DNA from: Heloderma charlesbogerti
Taxonomy: Eukaryota; Chordata; Lepidosauria; Squamata; Helodermatidae
NCBI GenBank assembly: GCA_026122225.1
Contig: JANEZZ010000739.1
Location: 682,001 to 746,000, forward strand
Reading direction: 5' to 3'
DNA: 64,000 nt
The notes beneath the pieces are model-generated. The model was not told the DNA's origin. It ran no database searches and saw only the letters and a list, made by a program, of their open reading frames with translations. Both the position numbers and the translations under genes were made by a program. Positions 43,636 through 55,365 of this stretch are shown piece by piece; position 1 is the first letter of the stretch; each line of letters opens with the position of its first letter.

Positions 43636-44226
43636 CTGCCAATGAGGCCCACGAAGGCATACACCACAGCCTCATTGTCCAGAGGGAAGACAAAGACTGT
43701 CTCCACTGCGTTCTTCTCATTCTGGTACTGAAGTTCAGATACCACATCAGCCACAAAGCCCTGGACAACCACGTCCACGGAGATGCTTCGCAAGGGCACT
43801 GGGGCAAGGAAACAGTTAAGTGGATTGGTCAGCTCACGACTTGGCCTGGCTCAGAGCAGGAAGCCCTGACCCCAGAGTTCACAGCTGAGCAGCACAGTGG
43901 GGAAACCCACCCTTGGCCCCTGGGCTCCTAAGTCCACTGCTAGGCCAGCCAGTTGGTTCAGGACATGCAAAGCCACACAATTACGTACTACGAACTAGGA
44001 AGCTCCAGAGTGGCCATTTCAGACAGCATACAGCAGCCCTGTTCGCATGTAATGGTGGCAAATCGTAGCCTGCTTTGATGCATGCCCAGTGTGTGCTGCC
44101 GCCCTTTGAAATATACAATTTGATATTGGAGGCTGCTCTGTAATGTCCAAACCTGGATGCTATGTAACCATAGGCAGGCCATTTACCTGGTTTCTTAGAT
44201 TGTGTGAGAAGGCCACAGGTAGTCAT

Positions 44227-45042
44227 GGCTGATGTTGACTACCGGAGAGGACGCAGTTGCCTAGTGAACAAACAGCACGTAATGACTTCCCATACACTGA
44301 AAAATGGGTGTTCACAGCAGGCTTTGACAACCTGGTTCCTGTGGGTGCTGCTGTGCCCACCAAGCAGGGCTGTGGGGTGAAAACCTTTCCAGTGCTTTGT
44401 GTTTCTGCGGAAAATTTACCATTGTATAAGTTCACTAGTAACAACGAATGGAGGCCAATTGCAAATACAACATTAGGCAAGCTTGGCAATTTCAGTGCTT
44501 TAATTAATGTTTTCAGGTGATCATCCCTTGGAATTTGTGTGAGAGAATACATATATACATCATTGAAAAATATATATCTCAGTGTGAAATGGAACTAATA
44601 AGCAGTGACAGTGAAACAGAAGGTGCCCCAACAACCATAGTGGAAGAAAGATGAACTCTGTTGAAACAGGTGAGTGGTTCTCAGGATACCACGCACAGTT
44701 GTTTGGGTTGCTAAAAATAATGAGTGTTGCAACCTCAGATGTGTTGGAATACAACTCCCAGCACCCCCCAGCCAGCAGTGGTGACTAAAGAATGCTGGGA
44801 GTTGTAGTCCAAGGAAACAGAAGGAGGTGAGCCTCCAAAGCAGATCACAAAGAAGAGAAACGGGTTCTCAGGATGCAAAAAAAAATTTATTGTAGGAAGT
44901 ATTCTCCATACATATTCTCCATACTTACTGCATTATCTTGAAACTTTAGGGCAACAAAAGAAGTTTCCATGTCGAAGCCAACAAACTTCAGTGAAAACAA
45001 TTGGAAGCTCTCCACTCTAATTTTCCCTAAATAATTTTGGAT
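44227..45042. other. Upstream flank of copy B
   Basis: No gene is seen. A foldback repeat lies at about 44730-44815 (AACTCCCAGC...GCTGGGAGTTGTAGTCC). No clear TATA or CpG cluster near exon 1. Confidence 0.5.
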
Positions 45043-48000
45043 CACTGCCTTGTTGTGGCGAAGGGGCTTGTGTAACTCAGTGAAGCCATAAGCTATGCCG
45101 TGCAGTGCCACCCAAGACGGGCAGGTCATGGTGGAGAGTTCTGACAAAATGTGGTCCACTGGAGAAGGAAATGGCAACCCACTCCAGTATTCTTGCCAAG
45201 AAAACCCCATGGAATGTATCACAAGGCTAAAAAATATGATGCCGGAAGATGAGCCCCTCAGGTCGGAAGGTATCCAATATACTACTGGGGAAGAGCAGAG
45301 GGTATTTCCAAGTAGCGCCAGAAAGAGTGAAGTGGCTGGGCCAAAGCCAAAAGGACACTCAGCTGTGGATGTGTCTGGTGGTGAAAAGAAAATCCGATGC
45401 TGTAAAGAACAATATTGTTTAGGGACCTGGAATGTCAGATCAATGAATCAAGGTAAGCTGGAGGTGGTCAAACATGAGATGGCAAGACTGAACATCGACA
45501 TCTTGGGAATCAGCGAACTAAAATGTACAGGCATGGGCGAATTTAATGCAGGTGACCATCATATCTACTACTGTGGGCAAGAATCCCTTAGAAGAAATGG
45601 AGTAGCACTCATAGTCAACAAAAGGGTGGGAAAAGCAGTACTGGGGTACAATCTCAAAAACGACAGAATGATCTCAGCACGAATCCAAGGCAAACCATTC
45701 AACATCACAGTAATTCAACCAACCACTGATGCTGAAGAAGCTGAGGTTGATCGGTTCTATGAAGACCTACAACACCTTCTAGAACTAACACCAAAAAAAG
45801 ATGTCCTCTTCATCATAGGGGATTGGAATGCTAAAGTAGGAAGTCAAGAAATCACCAGGATAACAGGCAAGCATGGCCTTGGTGTACAAAATGAAGCAGG
45901 ACAAAGGCTAATAGAGTTTTGCCAAGAGAACACGCTGATCATAGCAAACACTCTTTTCCAACAGCACAAGAGGCGACTCTACACATGGACATCACCAGAA
46001 GGTCAGTATCGAAATCAGATTGATTATGTCCTTTGCAGCCAAAGATGGAGAAGCTCTACACAGTCAGTAAAAACAAGACCTGGAGCTGACTGTGGCTCAG
46101 ATCATGAGCTGCTTCTTGCAAAATTTCGGCTTAAATTGAAGAATGTAGGGAAAACCACGAAACCATTCAGGTATGACCTAAATCATATCCCTTATGAATA
46201 TACAGTGGAGGTGAGGAATAGATTTCAGGGATTAGACCTGATAGACAGAGTGCCTGAGGAACTATGGATGGAGGTCCGTAACATTGTTCAGGAGGCAGCA
46301 ACGAAATCCATCCCAAAGAAAAAGAAATGCAAGAAAGCAAAGTGGCTGTCTGATGAGGCTTTACAAGTAGCTGAGGAAAGAAGGGAAGAGAAAAGCAAGG
46401 GAGAACGGGGAAGATATATCCAACTGAATGCAGAGTTCCAGAGAATAGCAAGGAGAGACAAGAAGGCCTTCTTAAATGAACAATGCAAAGAAATCGAAGA
46501 AAACAATAGGATGGGAAAGACTAGAGATCTCTTCAAGAAAATCAGAGATCTCAAGGGAACGTTTTGTGCAAAGACAGGCATGATAAGGACAAAGAAGGCA
46601 GGGACCTAACAGAAGCAGAGGAGATTAAGAAGAGGTGGAAAAAATACACAGAAGAACTATACAGGAAAGATCTGAATGTCCCTGATAGCCATGATAGTGT
46701 GGTCACTGAACTTGATCTGGACATCCTAGAGAGTGAAGTCAAGTGGGCCTTAGGAAGCATTACTGACAACAAATCTAGTGCAGATGACAGTATTCCAGCT
46801 GAGCTATTTAAAATCCTAAAAGATGATGCTGTTCAAGTGCTGCACTCAATATGCCAATAAATTTGGAACACTCAACAATGGCCACAAGACTGGAAAAGGT
46901 CAGTTTACATTCCAATTCCAAAGAAGGGCAATGCCAAAGAGTGTTCAAACTACTGTACAGTTGCGCTCATTTCACATGCCAGCAAGGTGATGCTCAAAAT
47001 CCTGCAAGCTAGGCTTCAGCAGTATGTGAATTGAGAACTACCGGAAGTACAAGCTGGGTTTCGAAGAGGCAGAGGAACTAGAGATCAAATCGCCAACATT
47101 CGCTGGATCATGGAGAAAGCAAGAGAATTCCAGAAAAACGTCTATTTCTGCTTCATTGACTACGCTAAAGCCTTTGATTGTGTGGATCACAACAAACTGT
47201 GGCAAATTCTTAAAGAGATGGGAGTACCAGACCACCTTACCTGTCTCCTGAGAAACCTGTACGAGGGTCAAGAAGCAACAGTAAGAACCGTACATGGAAG
47301 AACCAATTGGGTCAAAATTGGGAAAGGAGTACGACAAGGCTGTATATTGTCACCCTGCTTATTTAACTTATATGCAGAGTACATCATGAGAAACGCCGGG
47401 TTGGATGAATCACAGGTCGGAATGAAGATTGCCGGGAGAATTATCAACAACCTCAGATATGCAGACGATATCACCCTAATGGCAGAAAGCGAAGACGATC
47501 TAAAGAGCCTCTTGTTGAGGGTGAAAGTGGAGAGTGCAAAAGCTGGTTTGAAACTCAACATTAAAAAAACTCAGATCATGGCATCTGGCCCCATCACTTC
47601 CTGGCATATAGAAGGGGAAGAAATGGAAGCAATGACAGATTTTACTTTCTTGGGCTCCAAGATCACCGCAGACGGTGACTGTAGCCATGAAATTCAAAGA
47701 CGCTTGCTCCTTGGGGGAAAGCTATGGCAAATCTAGACAGCGTAGTACGAAGCAGAGACATCACCTTGCTGACAAAGGTCCGTCTAATCAAAGCTATGGT
47801 TTTCCCAGTAGCAACGTATGGCTGTGAGAGCTGGACTATAAGGAAGACTGAGCGCCGAAGAATCAATGCTTTCGAACTGTGGTGCTGGAGAAGACTCTTA
47901 CGAGTCCCTTGGACTGCAAGGAGGTCAAATCAGTCAATCCTAAAGGAAATCAACCCTGACTGCTCATTGGAAGGACAGATACTGAAGCTGAAGCTCAAAT

Positions 48001-48242
48001 ATTTTGGCCACCTAATGCGAAGAGAAAACTCTCTGGAAAAGACCCTGATGCGGGGAAAGATTGAAGGCAAAAGGAGAAGGGGACGGCAGAGGATGAGATG
48101 GCTAGATAGCATCACCAATGCAATGAATATGGACTTGAACACACTCCGGGAGAGAGCGGAGGACAGGAAGGCCTGGCATGCTATGGTCCATGGGATCACG
48201 AAGAGTCGGACACGACTGAACGACTGAACAACAACAACAACA
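45043..48242 (+). mobile_element. Second BovB LINE, full-length but decayed
   Basis: It has the same 5' base as the 18469 copy and ends GACTGAACAACAACAACAAC. Its ORF is broken into frames 45095-46609, 46564-46860, 47110-47736 and 47724-48227. In-frame stops lie at about 46858 and 47032, and 12 bases (VYAP region, about 45719) are lost. The catalytic YADD now reads YADDITLM. Confidence 0.93.
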
Positions 48243-48363
48243 ATTTAAGGCAGTAGTTCATTTATTTTTTATACGGCAGTATTTTTTAAACAGCATTATC
48301 TTAGGCCTCCGTGACAATAATCCATATTTCCCCCATTTCTTATCCCACAGCCCTTCATTCAGC

Positions 48364-49565
48364 GTGAGTAAGAGAAGAACATAGTTTGGCTGTACATCAA
48401 ACAACTGAGTCACACAATCAGTTTTCTGAAGTGTAGAAATGACACGACATTCCAGAGTTGTTGTCCTTGTATAAACAGTTGTGTTGACTTTATTATGTAT
48501 GATTGCCTTTATCATTGTCTGATATTACTTTGAGACAGTAAGTATTGTTAAATATCATTATGTTGAGACTGTATTTACCTAAGACCATTTTGTTTTAAAA
48601 GATAATTGTATTTAGCAAGTATTATTGCTCTGTAATTGTCCAAATGTACTTTAGACAATTTTGCTCGAACCACTAATTGTATTGACTTTACTAAGCATAA
48701 GTGCCTTTATCCCTGTCAGAAATAATTAACTTGAGACAGCGTGATATATAAGTAAATCTTGAAAGTATTTTTTGAATTTGTATATAAACCTTCTAACAAA
48801 TCTCGTGTATTTCATATTTATGCTCTCTCTGCTCCGCACAAGCGATAACAGCCTTATAATTGACACTGTTGCACCTTTTTGGTCCTTTTGAGCTTGTTTG
48901 GGATCGCACATAAAAATGGCAGTGGGCTAAGCAGCCTCAAAACAAAAAAGAAGCATTGTGTTTCGTGAGTAAGAGAAGAACATAGTTTGGCTGTACATCA
49001 AACAACTGAGTCACACAATCAGTTTTCTGAAGTGTAGAAATGACACGACATTCCAGAGTTGTTGTCCTTGTATAAACAGTTGTGTTGACTTTATTATGTA
49101 TGATTGCCTTTATCATTGTCTGATATTACTTTGAGACAGTAAGTATTGTTAAATATCATTATGTTGAGACTGTATTTACCTAAGACCATTTTGTTTTAAA
49201 AGATAATTGTATTTAGCAAGTATTATTGCTCTGTAATTGTCCAAATGTACTTTAGACAATTTTGCTCGAACCACTAATTGTATTGACTTTACTAAGCATA
49301 AGTGCCTTTATCCCTGTCAGAAATAATTAACTTGAGACAGCGTGATATATAAGTAAATCTTGAAAGTATTTTTTGAATTTGTATATAAACCTTCTAACAA
49401 ATCTCGTGTATTTCATATTTATGCTCTCTCTGCTCCGCACAAGTGATAACAGCCTTATAATTGACACTGTTGCACCTTTTTGGTCCTTTTGAGCTTGTTT
49501 GGGATCGCACATAAAAATGGCAGTGGGCTAAGCAGCCTCAAAACAAAAAAGAAGCATTGTGTTTC
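48364..49565. repeat. 601-bp near-perfect tandem duplication
   Basis: Units 48364-48964 and 48965-49565 are identical except for one base that I could find (GCGATAAC versus GTGATAAC). Each holds an internal diverged duplication (TTGACTTTA ... TTTGAGACAG versus TTGACTTTAC ... CTTGAGACAG), a GATATATAAG TATA-like stretch and an AAAACAAAAAAGAAG purine tract near its end. Confidence 0.95.
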
Positions 49566-49885
49566 GTGGCAAGAGGGCATTCTCGGTGGCCGCTCCCAGG
49601 CTATGGAACTCCCTACCAAAGGAAGCTAGGTTTACTTTGTCTCTGCTGTCCTTCCATTGGCAGGCAAAGACCACTTCATTTAAGAAGGCCTTTAGCCTGT
49701 AAGTCGGTCTTTTGGGTTGGGTGCTGTTTTTGATATATATAGTTTGCAATTGTTATGTTATTAATCTGTTTTAATGAATTGATTTATTGTTTTAATTAAT
49801 TATAATTGTTTTTGTAAGCCACCTTGAGTGCCATTGTTTGGTAGAAAGGCGGGGTACAAATAAAATAAATAAATAAATATTTATT
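49566..49885 (+). mobile_element. L2-like LINE 3' fragment
   Basis: It encodes KRAFSVAAPRLWNSLPKEA, then KKAFSL and a stop. A tail follows with GCCACCTTGAGTGCC and AATAAAATAAATAAATAAAT. Confidence 0.7.
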
Positions 49886-51218
49886 TCCTTATTTAAACTC
49901 ACAGAGGTGCTGGCATCCTTGCCCCTTATCTCCAATGCACAAACAGGCCTGGTCTGGCTGGGAGGGGCAACTGGAACAGGTGTAAGCCTTATTGCATGAC
50001 ATGGGCTGTGTCTCTCTGTAAGGATGCCTGAAGTGGGCTGGGCTTCCTAGGAACAAGCTGAGCCACCTTTTGCCTGGGGGGAAATTTCCCTTGAGGCAAT
50101 CAAAAGGAAAGAACTGACTGCCAAAGGGTTGCACTCCCAATCACTCTCTTTTCTCCAGAAGACACAGGGTGCAGGAATCCATCCCTGGTTCTGCTGGGGG
50201 CAAAATTTCTGAAAGCTCCAGAGACTGGAGATGTGGCATTTGCAAAATCTCTCCCAGGGATTGGCAACCAGGGGGGTGTTTCCACCAGTGATTTACTGGA
50301 GCCAGCTGCGTATTGAGGTTGTTAGGGATAGATGCCCATCCAGCAGCCACCTCGGAGCTTATCAGGGAAAAACCGGATTTCCTGAGACTGCTTAAAGTCT
50401 GATTCTTTTCCTTAAGTGAGGTTCTCCCTGGTATAGTTGTTGTATGCCCCAACCCCATTTAGCTCGGGTATGCTAGCCCTGCCCAGGAGTGTGCCTTTCA
50501 CTGTGACCCCAGTCAAGGGGTGTTTTCTCCCATTGTGCTGAATGACGCTTGCCCTCTGAATGCACACAGAAATTAAAGAGAACCCCCTCAATTGACATGG
50601 CACAGCATGATCTCGAAACGACTTGGACTCTTCATTATAGAGATCCTGATGGTTAAAATGGGGGCTGGTTTCTGTCTTTGTGTTTACTGCTCTCTTTCCC
50701 ACAACAAACCCACTAGTGTCTCCTCAGAAGTAACTCCCATTGTGGTCAATGAGATCCTGCGGGTTGAAATGGGGGCTAGTTTCCTTCTTTGGGTTCTCGT
50801 CCCCCCCCCCACTTCCCAGCACAAGCATATGTGTGTCTACTTGGAAGAAACTCCCATCGTGCGCAATGAGGCTTGCTCCTGAAATGCAGCATCTGGACTT
50901 TCAGAGGAAAGGAGGAAGTGGGGTGGGGGAAGGGGAAAAAAGCCTCTCTTATTAGTGGAGCAGCCCCGGCCAGTCAGATGACGTCAACCCCCACACCCAC
51001 CAGGAATTATGTTCTGTGAAGCAATTTATACTGGTCCAGAGAATCTGCTCATGAAGCCCTGCTCAAAGGAAAATGATTCCTTTAAAAAACATCCCGTACT
51101 CCTCCTTCTGTTGTCATGGAAACATGGCCCTGGTGTTCCCCAGATGTTCTGGACTACAACTCCCATAATGCCATAGTACTGGCTGGGAGTTGGTGCCCAA
51201 AAGATCTCGGGAGCACCA
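49886..51218. other. Intergenic DNA between copies B and C
   Basis: No gene is seen. A diverged tandem pair lies at 50643-50870 (both units with ATGGGGGCT and AACTCCCAT). A perfect CRE palindrome TGACGTCA is at 50979-50986, and a foldback repeat is at 51125-51215. Confidence 0.5.
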
Positions 51219-54200
51219 TCTTGTTGTTTATTCAATCAGTCGCTTCCGACTCTTCACGACTTCATGGACCAGACCACACCAGAGCTTCCTGTCGGCCGTC
51301 ACCACCCCCAGCTCCCCCAAGGTCGAGTCTGTCACCTCCACAATATCATCCATCCATCTTGCCCTTGGTCAGCCCCTCTTCCTTTTGCCTTCCACTTTCC
51401 GTAGCATCTGCATCTTCCTCAGGGTCTCCTGTCTTCTCATTATGTGGCCAAAGTGCTTCAGTTTTGCCTTTAATATCATTCCCTCAAGTGAGCAGTCTGG
51501 CTTTATTTCCTGGAGTATGGACTGGTTTGATCTTCTTGCAGTCCAAGGCACTCTCAGAATTTTCCTCCAGCACCACAGTTCAAAAGCATTTATCTTCCTT
51601 CACTCAGCCTTCCTTATGGTCCAGCTCTTGCAGCCATAGGTTACTACGGGGAATATCATTGCTTTAACTATGCGGACCTTTGTTGTCAGTGTGATGTCTC
51701 TGCTCTTAACTATTTTATCAAGATTTGTCATTGCTCTCCTCCTAAGAAGTAAACATCTTCTGATTTCCTGGCTGTAGTCAGCGTCTGCAGTAATCTTTGC
51801 GCCTAGAAAGACAAAGTCTGTCACCGCCTCCACGTTTTCTCCCTCTATTTGCCAGTTATCAATCAAGCTGGTTGCCATAATCTTGGTTTTTTTGAGGTTT
51901 AACTGCAACCCAGCTTTTGCACTGTCTTCTTTCACCTTCGTCATGAGGTTCCTCAGCTCCACCTCACTTTCAGCCATCAAAGTGGTATCATCTGCATATC
52001 TGAGATTGTTAATGTTTCTTCCAGTGGTTTTAACTCCAGCCTTGGCTTCATCAAGCCCAGCACGTCGCATGATGTGTTGTGTACAGGTTGAATAGGTAGG
52101 GTGAGAGTACCCTGTATACCCTGTATAGAGTATACCCTGTCATACTTCTTTCCCAATCTTAAACCAATCCGTTTTCCGTGGTCTGTTCTTCCCATTGCTA
52201 CTTGGTCGATATACAGACTCCTCAGGAGGCATACAAGGTGACTCGGTATCCCCATAGCACCAAGAACTTGCCACAATTTGTTATGATCCACACAGTCGAA
52301 GGCGTTAGAATAGCCAATAAAACAGAAATAGTTGTTTTTCTGAAACTCCCTGGCTTTCTCCATTATCCAGCGGATATTGCAATTTGGTCTCTAGTTCCTC
52401 TGCCTTTTCTAAACCCAGCTTGTACATCTGGTAATTCTCGTTCCATGAATTGCTGGAGTCTACCTTGCAAGATCTTGAGCATTACCTTACTGGCATGTGA
52501 AACTAGTGCCACTGTTCGATAGTTTGAACATTCTTTGGTGCTTCCCTTTTTTGGTATGGGGATATAAGTTGATTTTTTCCAATCTGTTGGCCATTCTTGT
52601 GTTTTCCAAATTTGCTGGCATATGGCATGCATCACCTTGATAGCATCATCTTGCAAGATTTTAAACAGTTCAGCTGGGATACTGTCATCTCCTGCTGCCT
52701 TGTTATTAGCAGTGCTTCTTAAGGCCCATTCAACCTCACTCTTCAGGATGTTTGGCTCTAACACACTGACCACACTGTCAAATCTATCCCCGATATTATT
52801 ATCCTTCCTATACAGATCTTCCATATATTCTTGCCATCTATTCTTGATCTCTTCTGCTTCTGTTAGGTCGTTGCCATCTTTGTTTTTGATCATACTCATA
52901 TTTGCCTGGAATTTACCTCCGATGTTTCTAATTTTCTGGAAGAGGCCTCTTGTCCTTCCTATTCTATTATCTTCTTCTGCATTCATGCACTGCTTGTTTA
53001 AAAATAATTCCTTATCTCTTCTGGCTAACCTCTGGAATTTTGCATTTAATTGGGCATATCTCCCCCCATCACTGTTGCCTTTTGCTTTCCTTCTTTCTTG
53101 GGCTGCTTCCAGTGTCTCAGCAGACAGCCATCTTGCCTTCTTGGTTTTCTTTTTCTTTGGGACGTTTTTTGTTGCTGCCTCCTGAACAATGTTGCGAACT
53201 TCTGTCCATAGTTCTTCCGAGACCCTATCTACTAAATCTAGTCCCTTAAATCTATTCTTCACCTCCACTGCATATTCATGAGGAATATTAGTGAGCTCAT
53301 ATCTAACTGATCTGTGGGTCTTCCCTATTCTCTTTAGTCTGATTCTAAATTGTGCAATAAGAAGTTCGTGATCTGAACTACAATCAGCTCCAGGTCTTGT
53401 TTTTACCAACTGCATAGATGTCTGCCACCTTTGGCTACAAAGGATGTAGTCAATCTGATTTCGGTGGCGACCATCTGGTGAAGTCCATGTATAAAGTCGT
53501 CTCTTAGGTTGTTGGAAGAGAGTGTTCGTTATGCACAGTGAGTTGTCTTGGCAAAATTCTGTCAGCCTATGTCCCGCTTCTCCCAGACCATGCTTGCCTG
53601 TAATTCCAGGTGTCGTTTGACAACCCACCTTAGCATTCCAGTCTCCTGTAATGAAAATAACATCTCTTTTTGGAGAATTATCCAGTAGGTGCTGCAGATC
53701 CTCATAGAACTGATCTACTTCTGCTTCTTTAGCATCTGTGGTTGGGGCATATATTTGGATCACTGTGATGTTAAATGGCTTATCCTGAATTCAAATTGAG
53801 ATCATTCTATCATTTTTTGGATTGTATCCAAACACTGCTTTAGCCACGTTATTATTAATTATGAAGGCTACTCTATTTCTTCTGTGATCCTCTTGTCCAC
53901 AGTAGTAGATCTGGTGGTCATCTGATGTGAAGTGGCCCATTCCAGTCCATTTCAGTTCACTGACACCCAAAATGTCTATATTTAATCTTGATATCTCCCG
54001 AATAACCACATCCAGTTTGCCCTGGCTCATATATCTTACATTCCAGGTTCCTATGGTGTGTTGATCTTTAGAATATCGGATTCATCGTTCACCACCAGCA
54101 CCGTCGGCTGCTAGCTGTCCTTTCAGCTTTGAGCTAGCGGCGTCATCACATCTGGGGCTAGTTGAACTTATCCTCTGTTCCTCCCCAGTAGCATTTTGAC

Positions 54201-54450
54201 CATCTTCCGACCTGGGAGTCCCATCTTCCGATGGTATACCGACATATCTCTGGTTGTACTGATCCATTTAGTTTTCATAGCAAGAATACTGGGGTGGGTT
54301 GCCGTTTCCTTCCCCAGGGATCGTATTTAGTCTGACCTCTCTGCCATAACCTTCCTGTCTTGGGTGTCCCTTCACGGTTTAGCTCATGGCGTCATTGAGG
54401 TGCTCAAGCTCCAGCACCATGACAAGGTAACGATCTTGCCTTCCCCTTAA
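51219..54450 (-). mobile_element. Older RTE-clade LINE, diverged from BovB
   Basis: About 3.2 kb on the minus strand. Frames 54082-54267, 53791-54030, 52363-53763 (466 codons), 51977-52363, 51600-52070 and 51369-51551 together cover an RTE protein. The endonuclease shows ISRLNIDILGVSELKWTGMG, ITGDWNAKVG and SSDHELL; RT shows NYRTVALVSHASKV, AGFRKGRGTRDQIA and LRYADDTTLM. It differs throughout from the two BovB copies, so it is a separate, older subfamily. Several frameshifts make it inactive. Confidence 0.88.
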
Positions 54451-55185
54451 TCTGAGACCCAGAAAGTATTTTCACAACAGGAAACAGAAGAGAGTCAGGC
54501 CCACCACACCCGGCAGGGGAGCTTCACATTTAGATCACGCAGCCCCCAGTCAGAATCTAGTCCTCCACCCCCACGTACTTTTCGAAAATAAAGAAGGGGA
54601 GGGGGAAAGAGGCAGAGAATCCTGCTTTATCGGGGATGTCCAGGTAGCGGAAGGGGGTTGCAGAATAAGGCAAAAGGGCCATTAACAGCAACACCTGAAG
54701 AGGTGAATCGATATGAGGAACTAGGGATTCACACGGCTTTAAACAGGGAGGGAGGTGGTGGCTTTGACAGAGGAGCCCATGAGAGATGGTTGGGTGAAGG
54801 GGGCCAGTTTCGGTCTCAAAGCGGTTCAGGACCCCATGGCCTGTGGCAATGTACCTGGAGGGGTCCACGATGCGAGCTGGCAGAACTTTTGTTTGTGTGA
54901 AAAAGAAAAGTGTGCATGTTTGGGGATGCTGGACAGATGAGCCCACTCAGAAATGAAGTGCACCACGGGGTTTCCCTGCGTACCTTGAAGGGCTTGGGGG
55001 GTTTGCCGCACTGCCCTCCTACTCTCTCTCCTCAACAGCTGAACAGAACGGAAAGCTGTTGTTTTTTTGAGGAGGATCCGAAGCAATTCCCATTATCCTC
55101 GCCTCCAGACAGGAAGCATGTTGTGCTAGTCCCCGCCCCATTTGGGGAATGATAATACTAACCGCAGATGAACTGACAGGAATGG

Positions 55186-55365
55186 AGGAGGAAGCTGCCT
55201 TATGCTGAGTCAAGACCAATGGTCCACCTGGCCCAGCTTGGCTTATGCTGACTGGCAGTGGCTCACTAGGGTTTCAGGCAATTTTTCCCAGCCCCACCAG
55301 CAGATGCCAGGGATGGAATCTCAAACTTCTGCCTGCAAAGCAAAGTCCCCTCATGGGTGGTATTC
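55186..55365 (-). mobile_element. tRNA-derived SINE, minus orientation
   Basis: Plus strand reads GGAAGCTGCCTTATGCTGAG, GGCAGTGGCTC and GATGCCAGGGATGGAATCTC, the reverse of a well-known reptile SINE whose head is tRNA-like. Confidence 0.7.

Larger units (their letters stand above)
26273..44226 (-). pseudogene. VWA5A: VWA5A-like copy B, broken by retrovirus, stops and exon loss
   Basis: N-terminal exons match copy A in order and length: 44187-44226, exon 2 split into 43636-43798 and 37738-37778, 36867-37089, 36361-36533, 35710-35824, 35409-35581, 34459-34546. Tail exons: 31702-31768 (or upper end 31787), 30970-31008, 30604-30726, 28941-29092, 28022-28145, 26273-26349. Lesions: retrovirus in exon 2; TAG at 37072-37074; exon 4 donor AT instead of GT; TGA at 35792-35794; exon 7 one base short; exons 8-13 not found; TAG at 28128-28130 where copy C has Trp; last exon shortened so the usual FGL ending is lost. 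MIDAS DHSGSM is still readable. An in-frame 3-bp loss in exon 2 is harmless. It cannot make full-length protein. The two halves might come from two originally separate copies joined by deletion. Confidence 0.88.

Noticed and set aside
48726..49512. Two identical 61-codon frames as a gene pair
   Set aside because: They are identical only because of the 601-bp tandem duplication. The sequence is AT-rich with no protein signature.
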